Origin: Emiliania huxleyi CCMP1516
Lineage: Eukaryota; Haptophyta; Isochrysidales; Noelaerhabdaceae
NCBI RefSeq assembly: GCF_000372725.1
Contig: NW_005199770.1
Coordinates: forward strand, 172,295-236,294
Length of the DNA: 64,000 bases
Direction of reading: 5' to 3'
The translations under genes were made by a program, and so were the position numbers. Every line of letters starts with the position of its first letter. The stretch's first letter is position 1. Positions 10,384 to 19,110 of this stretch are shown in pieces. The notes below the pieces were generated by a model, which worked only from the letters and a program-made list of their open reading frames with translations, had not been told where the DNA came from and ran no database searches.

Positions 10384-12093
10384 TCATAATGACGAACATA
10401 CACACAAATCCCAACACACACACCCCTCAAAGGCTGGCCCTCCGGGCCAGCCCCCCCGTAGGGGGCTGCGGCCTCGATTCTGGCCTCCAAATCCGCGACG
10501 GAGGACCGAGCGGCGAGTTCCAGCATGCATGGAGGCCTCCGGATCACAGGCTGCCCGAAACACCGAGAGGGGTCGCGCGGCGCGCAAAGAGCTCGGGCGA
10601 GGATGCTGGGATGCGCCACGGACGCCCGCGCGAACGGGAAAAAGGAACGACAGCGGCGTCTTTGCTCGGCGACGCCTGAGCTCGTTCCTGTCGGCGCGAC
10701 GGCTGCTGCAGGTACGTCGCGACCCTACTGTCTGTGGCTCGGCGATGCGGGCTCCACGGCCGTGCCGCGTCCGTAGGTTGTTCTGCGTCATCGCCCACTC
10801 CTCGGGATACGCCTCCCTCGTGTACACCTCCAGCGCCGCCTCGTTGTGCTCGATCGCCGCCTCGACGTTGGCCGCCTTATCGCCGCGAATGCGGTCGCTG
10901 TACGCGGTGGCGAGGTTCATCTGCGTCATCGCCCACTTCTCGGGGTACGCCGCCCTCGTGTACACCTCCAGCGCCGCCTCGTAGCGCTCGATCGCCGCCT
11001 CGACGTTGGCCGCCTTCTCGCCGCGGATGCGGTTGCGGTACGCGGTGGCGAGGTTCATCTGCGTCATCGCCCATTCCTCGGGATACGCCGCCCTCGTGCA
11101 CACCTCCAGCGCCGCCTCGTAGCGCTCGATCGCCGCCTCGACGTTGGCCGCCTTCTCGCCGCGGATGCGGTCGCTGTACGCGGTGGCGAGGTTCATCTGC
11201 GTCGTCGCCCACTTCTCGGGATACGCCTCCCTCGTGTACACCTCCAGCGCCGCCTCGCAGTGCTGGATCGCCGCCTCGACGTTGGCCGCCTTCTCGCCGC
11301 GGATGCGGTTGCGGTACGCGGCGGCGAGGTTGTTCTGCGTCATCGCCCACTCCTCGGGATACGCCTCCCTCGTGTACACCTCCAGCGCCGCCTCGGAGTG
11401 CTCGATCGCCGCCTCGAGGTTGGCCGCCTTCTCGCCGCGGATGCGGTCGTAGTACGCGGTGCCGAGGTTCATCTGCGTCATCGCCCAGTCGGCGGGGTAC
11501 GCCTCCCTCGTGTACACCTCAAGCACCACCTCGTACCCAGCGACAGCCAGCTCGAGGCATAGCGCACGCTCGATGTGTCTGCTCTCCTGAAGCTGCTTGC
11601 AAGCATTTCCCCACGCCGCCGCGGATCTCGCCTTCACCTCGCGCCGCAGCAGTCCCCGCCACGCCTGCAGCACCACCGCCTCGTCGCCAAGCCGAGCCAC
11701 CTCGCCCACGATCGAGAGAGCCGCCTCCGCCGAGCATCCTCGCAACTCGCGCAGCCGCTCCGTCAGCCGTGAGCCCACGCGATTGCGAGCCTCTCTCGCG
11801 CTCTTCTCTGCGCTGCGGAGCTCACCGCGCGGCACATCGTCCATCCGCAGCAGCTCCAGCGCTCGCTCGAAAGCGCTCGCGGCCTCGGCGAGCTCGTCTT
11901 GCTCGGCGTGCTTCGAGGCTTTGCGCGACCAATGCGCAGCGTCGTTGTCGGCGGCGGCGGCCATCGCAGTCTTTGCGGCCTCGCCCTCGCCGCGGGCGAG
12001 CAGGTGCCGCGCTCGCAGCTTCTGCAGCTCCGCGATGCGCGCCGGCGACGTGCAGCCGCGCAGCTCGGCGTCGCAAGCGGACATGTCCATCAT
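10384..12093 (-). CDS. Tetratricopeptide-repeat protein with a replaced C-terminus
   Basis: Starting at the ATG at 12093 (569 residues), the N-terminal ~180 residues are helical and charged. At least five, and up to six, TPR-like modules of 46 residues follow. Each has the form VYTREAYPEEWAMTQNNL, then AY.(N/D)RIRGEKAANVEAAI, then EAALE. This is the long TPR variety found as scaffolds in bacterial and algal multi-repeat proteins. The 138-bp DNA units are nearly identical, a sign of recent expansion or conversion. The last module stops mid-helix near 10780 (NNL then RTRHGRG), and the remaining ~130 residues are low-complexity sequence unlike TPR, so the 3' end has probably been replaced. It diverges from the RING fragment at 12331 over ~240 bp. 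Confidence 0.75.
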   Translation of the reverse strand: MMDMSACDAELRGCTSPARIAELQKLRARHLLARGEGEAAKTAMAAAADNDAAHWSRKASKHAEQDELAEAASAFERALELLRMDDVPRGELRSAEKSAREARNRVGSRLTERLRELRGCSAEAALSIVGEVARLGDEAVVLQAWRGLLRREVKARSAAAWGNACKQLQESRHIERALCLELAVAGYEVVLEVYTREAYPADWAMTQMNLGTAYYDRIRGEKAANLEAAIEHSEAALEVYTREAYPEEWAMTQNNLAAAYRNRIRGEKAANVEAAIQHCEAALEVYTREAYPEKWATTQMNLATAYSDRIRGEKAANVEAAIERYEAALEVCTRAAYPEEWAMTQMNLATAYRNRIRGEKAANVEAAIERYEAALEVYTRAAYPEKWAMTQMNLATAYSDRIRGDKAANVEAAIEHNEAALEVYTREAYPEEWAMTQNNLRTRHGRGARIAEPQTVGSRRTCSSRRADRNELRRRRAKTPLSFLFPVRAGVRGASQHPRPSSLRAARPLSVFRAACDPEASMHAGTRRSVLRRGFGGQNRGRSPLRGGWPGGPAFEGCVCWDLCVCSSL

Positions 12094-12175
12094 GTCCAAC
12101 GCGCTTTTGGTATCTCAGGCTCCCGTCGTGGTGTCGTCTTCTTTCCAAAAATCTTTTTCTCCTTCGGCAGCCTGG

Positions 12176-12285
12176 CGGCCGCCCTGCCCTCCGTGCTCTC
12201 CCCGGGTGCTCTCCACCCCTCCGTGCTCACCTCTGCCAGTCCGGCCCTCCGTGCTCTCCCCGATGCCCTCCGTGCACTCCGCCAT
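12176..12285. promoter_or_regulatory. CCTCCGTGCTCTCC motif cluster in a divergent promoter
   Basis: Five copies or near copies of CCTCCGTGCTC lie between the TPR gene start (12093, minus) and the RING fragment (12331, plus). The motif is the same as at 3798-3880. The position between divergent genes suggests a promoter role, but motif expansion by replication slippage is as likely. Confidence 0.35.
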
Positions 12286-12330
12286 GTTCGAGACGCGTCG
12301 CCGCCCACCTCGTTGCTCGATCTGCGCAAT

Positions 12331-12444
12331 CCGATGTTTCGCTGCATCATCTGCCACGAGGAGAAGGAGCGCACGATCGTGTGCTCCGAGGGCCACGCGA
12401 CCTGCGAGGAGTGCCTCGCGCCGTTCGCGTCGCGCGCGCCCCAG
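12331..12444 (+). pseudogene. N-terminal fragment of a RING/U-box-like protein
   Basis: The frame begins MFRCIICHEEKERTIVCSEG and continues HATCEECLAPF. This gives the C-x2-C ... C-x-G-H-x2-C-x2-C spacing of the first half of a RING finger. The similarity stops near 12444. Some 100 bases of unrelated sequence follow, and then the outer end of the palindrome arm at 12547. The gene therefore appears cut by whatever placed the palindrome here. Confidence 0.6.
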
Positions 12445-12786
12445 TCGACTGCAGCAACGAAGGGTCACACAAGTATCCCGTCAATGGGACTTTTTCCATT
12501 GGGAGAAGTAGCCCGCACAAGTAGCCCGCGGGCGGGATGTTTTCAAGAAATATAAAAAATAAGCCTCATAGGCAGGAGATACAATCAACAATTTTGGTAA
12601 TAACGGCCTGCATGGCAAAGTCTATGCGGTTTATTAGCCGTATAAAATGACGCCACATTTCCAGGGAACCGATATGCCATCCCCAACCGCCCGAGCGCCC
12701 GAGGTGGGCGCTCGGAGGCCGGAGGCATGAGAAGGCTGACATGCGCGGGGCGCACGAGCGGCGGAGCGAGAGCGGGCTCGCGTATG

Positions 12787-12840
<54 letters not shown>
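12787..12840. repeat. (GT)n microsatellite
   Basis: About 26 GT units. The matching site in the other arm (28551-28583) has a shorter, interrupted run, so this is the most variable point between the arms. Confidence 0.95.
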
Positions 12841-12842
<2 letters not shown>

Positions 12843-13001
12843 CACGCGCGCGGATCTCCATGCGTCCGTGCGCGTGTGTGACGAGGGAGCTAGCTCGTCG
12901 GCTCGCCGGGCTCCGCCGTGTCAGCAGCGCCGCGGCGGCGCTCCCACGACGGTGGAAGCGCCTAGCCGCCTCGGGGAAGAGCTCGCGCGTGACTGCGGCG
13001 G

Positions 13002-15559
13002 TCACTCGCCTGAAGCATGCTGTCCGTGGACGGCGCAAGCGCGGTCGCACGGGGCTTTGCTGCACGCGTGCCACTGCGGCGGCGGCCACGTGTGTGTAAC
13101 CCTGCGCATTCCGCCGCTGTCGTCGAGCTCACACAGAAGCCACTTCTTGTCCCATTCCGGAGGTGGGCATTCGCGCGCCCACTCCGGCGCATCTGCGACG
13201 GAGCGAAGCGGCAGCCCTCTGTTTCTGGCCCCGCGATTGCTCGCGGCACCGCGCGCCTTGGTGATGTTGGACGCGACGATGCGGTGAGGCACAGACACCT
13301 GAACAACCTGCTGCACGTGGCTCGCTTTGTCCAAGTTTGCCCGCAGACTGTTTGTATCGAGCGTGACCTTGGTTACCTGCGCGCGGAGGCAGACGAGAAG
13401 TGTGTGCCCGGCGGCAGCAACAGTGGCATGCTCCCGTGTCTGTGTGGGATCGGACATCCCAAGAGCGATGCCGGGGTGTAGCGTGGGGTGAAGGCTGCGA
13501 GCGGGGAGCGGGGGTGCACACCACGAACTGCAAGTGTGTGATAGTGCCCGGATCGCCGTCCCAGCTGCCATCACTCGAGGCCCACCGGCGTGGCGTGGAG
13601 TAGAGTGACTCCAACAATACGTCGACCCGGCCCTTGAGCGCCGCGTCACAACTCAGCGAGCTCGCCTTTTTCTGGCCATTGTGGTCCCCTTCCTGGTTGA
13701 AGTGGCCGCGCGCGAGAAAGCGCAGGACCGGCGAGGACGCGTTCTCGCTCGCGGCAAGTAAACGCGTCTCGCGCAGCAACTCTAGGCTCGTCGGCTTCCA
13801 CGGCTTGCCCTCCTTCCAGCTCTTCAGGACGCGGCGAGAGTTGACGCAGAACGCGGGGAACCCCGACACCTGCACCGCGGGGACCGAGGCGCGCGCCATA
13901 ATCAGACTCTCTGAGCGTGGCGTGGCGAGCGGCCTAAGCTTCCCAGCAAACAGGCTCACCGGGTAGGCGTCCACAGAAGCGTACCAGCGAACTGTCCCCA
14001 GAAGGATGGGGAGCAACGCGACCAAGAGGTGCATCGCGCGGTCAATCAAGGGCGGGCCTGCGGGGCCGCGGCTCTCCTTGTGCGGCTTTGGCGCAGCGGT
14101 CTCGTCGCGGTCCACGAGCGGAAGCTCGTCGTCGGCCGCGTTCGCCTCGGCAACTCCAGTTTTCGCCGCAACCGCCTCCGAGCGGCCTCGACCGCGCAGC
14201 CGCGAGTACGCCAGCACGAGCCAAGGCGCTGCCCACACGACGTAAAGATCCTGACACACGGTCGCGGGGTATCTAAGTGTCAGAGCCATCGCGCAACATG
14301 CTTCGAGGGGTCGCTGCGCGCGTGTGTGTGGGCGTTGCACGTGGCGGTGCCTGGAAGTCGTCAAAGTATATGCGATTCATCCAGATGTTCCCCTGGTGAA
14401 ATAGGAAGGCGACGCAGGCGATGAGCGCGCGTGGCTTGTCGCCGGGCGCGAGGACGGCGAGCCACATCCCCACCTCCCAAGCCACTGCGCTGAACGCGGC
14501 GAGCTGGAGGAGGGCTCGGGGCAGCAAGTCAAATCGCGCAGCCGGCATGAGATAACGGCTCCCCAACAGGCAATGGGCGTGAATGGAGGGTGGCTGCGCC
14601 CACGCACAAAATTGCCACAACCACTCGGCGACGAGGCCCACGGTCTCAGTGCACAGCGGCCGCCACACCGCTGCACCCGGGTGGAGGCAGCTCTCGCCCG
14701 AGCACTTGTTCATCAATTCGTGGTGCATCAGCCACTTCAAGTGGTCAGACGTCCAGAAGACGCTGGTGAATGCAAACCAGCCAACGTCTGCATCTTCGTC
14801 CTCGTAAGCTCGGTAGCAATTGGTCAGCTTGTACAAGCCGGCAGTGGCGTATGCGCTGGCGAGCACGAGGAGCAAAGAGATGAACGGGAGCGTGTAATGG
14901 GAGGACGGCCGCGGAGCGGGGTCGGCGGTGTCAGTGGCGACGCCTCTCCCGCAGAGACGCGGCAGCAAGCCGTGGAGTCGCCACTGGTACTGATCGGAGA
15001 GCGAGAGACGGCACAGACTGAGCGCGTCCCCAGAGGGCGCGAGAGCGAAGAGGAGCAGCACGGGAGGGATTATGTGGCCGCTGTGGTGGCGGTCTGACAT
15101 GTGTGAGCGCTTGAGCAGCTGGCATCTCATCTCGAGCACCGCGAGGCCGAGCAAGGCCGGCCGCGCGCACACACCAAGCAGAGCGAGCACCGCGAAGACC
15201 TTGATGGCGAGCGGCTCAAACCAAGCTACTGACATCCATTCGCGATTCCAGACTGCCAGGCCGGGCATCCAGTCGCGATGTCCTTCGGGCAGCAGGCCGG
15301 TTACGACGGTGAAGCTGCCCGCGGGACCCGGTTCGGTCAAGTGCAGCTGGTGTCCCCGTAGGTGATAGTCTTGCAAGAACAGCAGTACAAGAATGACCCG
15401 CGCCAACGCGAGGTCAAGAGCGGTTCTCCCGCTCGGCTCGGCCCGCGCAAGCAGCTTTGGCCCGAGGAGCACGGCCGAGGTGACTAACAGCCAGAGGATG
15501 GCAAAAAAGGTCTGGTGTGCAAACCGCACACTACTCAGAGAAGGCCCGCCGCCGTCGCT

Positions 15560-15613
<54 letters not shown>

Positions 15614-15712
15614 ATGCTCGAGGAGATGCACAGCTTGCACTGCCACGGCGAGTGCGGCGAGGGATGAAATTGCAATTACTTGGACGTAGCGGAGCCACGC
15701 GTATAGGAGCAT
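13002..15712 (-). CDS. HTTM-like multi-pass membrane protein, copy A
   Basis: ATG at 15712. Proposed exons are 15712-14351, 14313-13522 and 13439-13002, giving 863 residues. The first intron would be GC-AG and only 37 nt, so a two-gene reading is possible; the second is GT-AG, 82 nt. The N-terminus has a hydrophobic segment, then a Gly6-7/Asp-rich loop encoded by GGC/GAC runs. About ten hydrophobic segments follow, with WFAFTSVFWTSDHLKWLMHH and FLFHQGNIWMNRIYFDDFQ. The pattern (conserved H/W/Y in long hydrophobic blocks, soluble C-terminus) resembles the HTTM domain of vitamin-K-dependent gamma-carboxylase relatives, but the family call is by eye. Function unknown. Copy B at 25678-28388 is virtually identical. 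Confidence 0.6.
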
Positions 15713-16040
15713 GCTGAATCGGAAGAGAGGACCGAGCGGCGCGGGTCGAGAACCCCCTTTTTGACTAACGTGCAACAACCAGGCGCCGTCGCTTTTCTGT
15801 GGAAAAATATTCGCGACGATCTTCGTGCAAACTTTTTCTTTTTGAGCTGACACTCTTCGAGTTAACATTCGAGGGAACATTTGGGTAAAAGCTGGACGGT
15901 CGCGAATGGAGCTGCGCCCGGGGCGGCGGGGTCAATTTGTCCAACAATTCGATTACGATCAATATCAATAATTGGAAGTGGCATGCGACAGATGGCGAGG
16001 GCGAGGCCTTGCTCGACTCCTACGAGATTGGAAGGGACGG

Positions 16041-16172
16041 GTCTGCGACCCACCCAAGCCCGAATGGTTGACAATGCTCGACAAGCTCGGAGTACAGTTC
16101 GAGTGGATCAAGGCAGGTAGCAGCCTACCTACGAGTCCAAATACCACCGCAAGGCCGCGGCGGCTATCCATT
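16041..16172 (+). pseudogene. Short coding fragment at the inner edge of the left arm
   Basis: Just inside the loop, a frame reads DPPKPEWLTMLDKLGVQFEW and ends with a stop near 16190. It has protein-like composition but no recognised family. It is abutted by the virus-like fragment on the opposite strand. Confidence 0.3.
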
Positions 16173-16179
16173 AAAATTT

Positions 16180-16373
16180 TTAGTTTCCGTTGACCAGCTG
16201 GTCAACTGTAGCTTGTAAAGCGGTGAGCTGGGTCTGCATCGTCGCAATGGTACTGAGCGTAGTGGTATCGGCGGCGGCGAAAGCGTCCGAAATCTCCTTG
16301 AGAGTGTCGAGGTCGACGGCGGCCGAGGCGAGGATGGCATCAATACGCCCCTTCTCCACATTGACCTCCCGAC
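16180..16373 (-). pseudogene. Fragment of a virus-like fibre / structural protein
   Basis: The minus strand encodes a ~64-residue C-terminal piece containing EKGRIDAILASAAVDLDTL, then EISDAFAAADTTTLSTIA and a short coiled-coil end (LTALQATVDQLVNGN). The R-ID-AIL...D.DT..EI pattern is common at the ends of tail-fibre or structural proteins of marine phages and large DNA viruses. It is a fossil piece with no upstream remainder here. It abuts an unrelated plus-strand fragment at about 16373. Confidence 0.45.
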
Positions 16374-16838
16374 AAGGAAGTCTTTTCCGACGACGAAGAA
16401 GAGCTGACCGGTGAGGTAAAGTCCCTCTCCGACAAGCTGCGCGACATCACCGATTCTTTTTACGTCACCCCCGAAGACTACGAGTCAAACGACCTCGAGA
16501 GAGAGACAAGCTTCATTCAAGACGCGTTTGTTGTCTTTGCGGACCGCATTCTTGGGAAGGGCCATGACATCGACCTCGTTGCAGAAGACCGTTCCATGGG
16601 AGAAGAAGACCGCGCCTTATTTGTCACGAGCAAGAGCATGCGGGTCGAGCACGACGAACAGTACTCGGATAACAGGTGGGGAGTCGTCAACATCCCGCTC
16701 TGCGATGAAGTCACCGAGCTGCCTATCGACGATCCCACGGACAAGCTAAAGGAGGATTTCAAGAAGATTCTCAAGGCGCTGGGAGCAAAGGAAGAGGAGC
16801 CGTACTGGTTCCTCCTCACCTCGGCATGGGCTGGATAG
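16374..16838 (+). pseudogene. Unrecognised acidic protein fragment
   Basis: A continuous frame of ~154 residues ends at the stop at 16838 (..KEEEPYWFLLTSAWAG). It includes DDEEELTGEVKSLSDKLRDI, FVVFADRILGKGHDIDLV and NIPLCDEVTELPIDDPTDKL. Composition is clearly protein-like and less GC-biased than nearby host genes. There is no start codon before the junction at 16373, so only the C-terminal part is present. Family unknown; it may be host or virus-derived. Confidence 0.45.
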
Positions 16839-16915
16839 GAGAGAGAAGGTAGTTGGCCGAGCGTCCGGATTGTGTTTGTGTTTGGACCGTCGCACCCAAC
16901 TTAGCTCTTGCCGAG

Positions 16916-17334
16916 ATGGGGTACGAACTTGGTGGATATGTGGCTGTGAAGTACGGCTTCTCGTTTGCGAAACCTTTCAACATGACACTCTTCATCAAGC
17001 GGCTCGTCCTGGACGGGTTCTCCAGTGGGAAACGCAAAGTGGAGGAACCAGACAGCGATTGCTGGGAAGAGGAAGACGTTCCGAATCCGCCTTTGCCGGA
17101 AGATCTCCGATCTCGTGGGACGACGGCGTGGACGGGGGCCTGCTCTGCCACCTCCTCTTCAGCGTCAAAGCAAACGCGACTCGCGGTCCGGCGATGCTGC
17201 GATTTCGATGCGGTCCGGGAGCGTCGCGCTGCCACAAGCTGAACATGCCGCATTACGAGACACTCGTCGACGTCGCTCTCGCAAAACCGGGTGAAACCGC
17301 AACACTCAAAGACAGCGTGTGCATGCGCGAGTAG
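16916..17334 (+). pseudogene. Unrecognised coding fragments in two frames
   Basis: The first piece starts MGYELGGYVAVKYGFSFAKP and continues with an acidic Pro-rich stretch to about 17150. The second, in another frame, contains GLLCHLLFSVKANATRGPAM and HYETLVDVALAKPGETATL, ending at the stop at 17334. They could be two exons or decayed parts of one protein with the piece at 16374-16838. No family recognised. Confidence 0.35.
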
Positions 17335-18177
17335 GATAGCAGGACTGGGGCGCGAATGGGAGAGGCCGCAACAGACATGGTACACGTACAGCGCCAGCAC
17401 CAACAAGGCCCGCCTCCTCCTTCGTGATGCGCTGCAGCCTGCAGCCCTCAACCATGTTGACGAACGTTGATTTGCCTCCACCTGTGTTGCCGATCACGAT
17501 AATTAGCTCTTGCTGCTTCGCTCGCTCCGCCTGCGGGGACGGGGGTGGCGGAATCGGAGGAGGCGGGCTCGGCGGGGATGGCGATGGCGGGCTTGGCGGA
17601 GGGAGGGATGGGGGGCGGTGGCTTGGTGGCGGTGGGCTTGCGGCCTGGGCAGCACCATAGTTAATGCAGCTAACGAGGCACTCGATCGACTCGTCCGCGC
17701 AGAGTGGTTCGCCCGGACGATCGAGCTTGCGGGACACAATCGGGGGCAAGGGCATCGAGGGGGACCGCCGCCTCAGCTTTGGCGTGCCAACCTCCACGTC
17801 GTCCTCGTCCTCGTTAACTTGTTGAGTGTACCCTCGTGCCTCTTTCTCGGCGCCACATGTGCAAAAGCCGGCCGTGAGGAGGGATACTATGACGCCAAGA
17901 AGAGGCAGCCATATCGTCTCCATCAAGCTCAGCAGCGTCTTCTCGCACGCCGTCTGGCCAGCGTTTGGCTCAAAGCCATCTTCACATCTCTCGCACCTGC
18001 CCTGCGTTCCGGCCGCATCCGCAGCACAGCTCACGCAACCGTCGTGCAAGACCGTGGGCTCGAAACCATCGGCACAAGGTGGAGGCGGGCCTTTCCAAGA
18101 TGGAGGGACGGGGGTGGCACCCTCTGCGTGCGGCACCTGCCGGCGCCCCGACGACAGCCGTCGCGCCGCCGCTGGTG
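17306..18177 (-). CDS. Truncated membrane protein with Cys-rich ectodomain and P-loop
   Basis: Order from the N-terminus: a Cys-rich segment with two GFEP..G.C modules (CADGFEPTVLHDGCVSC and CEDGFEPNAGQTACEK, TNFR/EGF-like spacing), one transmembrane helix (ETIWLPLLGVIVSLLTAGF) and a cytosolic acidic linker. Then come a Ser-Pro-rich hinge and a P-loop GNTGGGKSTFVNMVEG with the preceding hydrophobic strand LIIVIG. The P-loop resembles GTPases of the AIG1/septin/IRG type. The sequence after KEEAG is unrelated and the later G motifs are absent, so the ATPase/GTPase is cut short. The N-terminal extension through 18180-18409 is minisatellite (DTSTP-like peptide), so the true start is uncertain. 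Confidence 0.5.
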
Positions 18178-18178
18178 T

Positions 18179-18360
18179 CGAGCGGTGTCGAGGGGTGTCG
18201 AGGTGTCGAGTTCGGCACCTTGACACAGTCGAGCATGGTCCCAGCCTAGATGGTGTCGAGGGGTGTTGAGGGGTGTCGAGGGGTGTCGAGTTGGTCGAGT
18301 TGGCGTGGGGTGTCGAGGTGTCGAGTCGGTGTCGAGGTTTGGTGTCGAGGTGTCGAGGCC
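18179..18360. repeat. GGTGTCGAG minisatellite
   Basis: Many direct copies of the 9-base GGTGTCGAG, often paired as GGTGTCGAGGGGTGTCGAG, with spacer variation. It lies at the 5' side of the P-loop protein and gives spurious DTSTP repeats on the minus strand. Confidence 0.85.
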
Positions 18361-18409
18361 AGGGGTCAGTGCAGCAGCGGCCACGGCTCTGGGGCAGAGC
18401 CGCTCGCAA

Positions 18410-19110
18410 GTCCCGCTTCAGTCGGCGCGAGGGCGGGGTGAGCCTCGCTCACGACCGCCGCGATGCCGATGCGGTCCACGCAGATGACGATCGACGCAGT
18501 CGCTTCAGCAGGCGCAGGGGCGTGGTCGAGCAGGAGAGCGCCCTTGCCGATGACACGTCCGCAGTGACGCTGTGCCCAGAGGCGGAGCTGCATATATGAC
18601 CGAGAGCCTAAGTTTTGAGGGCTTCCACGCTGTGTTCAGCAGCGCTTCACATACACATGTTTGACAGCAGCGCTTCAGCGCTTCACAGCAGCGCTTCACA
18701 CCAACGCGTGTCCCATGACCCATCGACGGCATACGTAAGGCCGGCGCGCGCCGTCCCCGTCGGACCGACTTATACTTTTAGAACCCGCCCACTCCACTCA
18801 TACATGGTAGACTGCGGGTGGGACGCCCCCCCCCCCCCCCATCCAACCCCGCCCCTCTTGACCCACATCTTGACCCTATCCCCGCCCATCCCCACCCATC
18901 CCCACCCTCTCCCCGCCCGTCCCCACCCAAACCCTCCCTATCCCCAACGCACGCAAGGGGGCCGTCGCCGAGCGCGTGACGCGCGCCGAGCGCGTGCCAA
19001 TGGCCAAAAGCTCGTGTCGGGCGATCTCGTGCTGAGCAGCACGGCCGATATCTCGCGCGTCGTCTTCAACCAGCATCGCGTTCCGTCCAAGGGCGCCGCA
19101 TCGGAGATGC
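18410..19110. other. Intergenic stretch, no supported gene
   Basis: It contains a short AGCAGCGCTTCA direct-repeat cluster (18645-18690), a C run at 18827-18840 and CCCCACCCATCC-type runs to about 18940. No gene is supported; it probably holds the 3' flank of the kinase-glycosyltransferase gene. Confidence 0.5.

Larger units (their letters stand above)
12547..16040. repeat. Left arm of a 16.3-kb palindrome
   Basis: This 3.49-kb arm matches 25348-28825 in inverted orientation almost base for base. Positions inside the HTTM gene obey a constant sum (41390), which means no net length change across that gene. The outer end begins GAAATATAAAAAATAAGCC and the inner end is GGAAGGGACGG. The main visible difference is the dinucleotide run at 12787-12840, which makes this arm 18 bp longer. 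Flanks show no matching target duplication. Confidence 0.95.
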
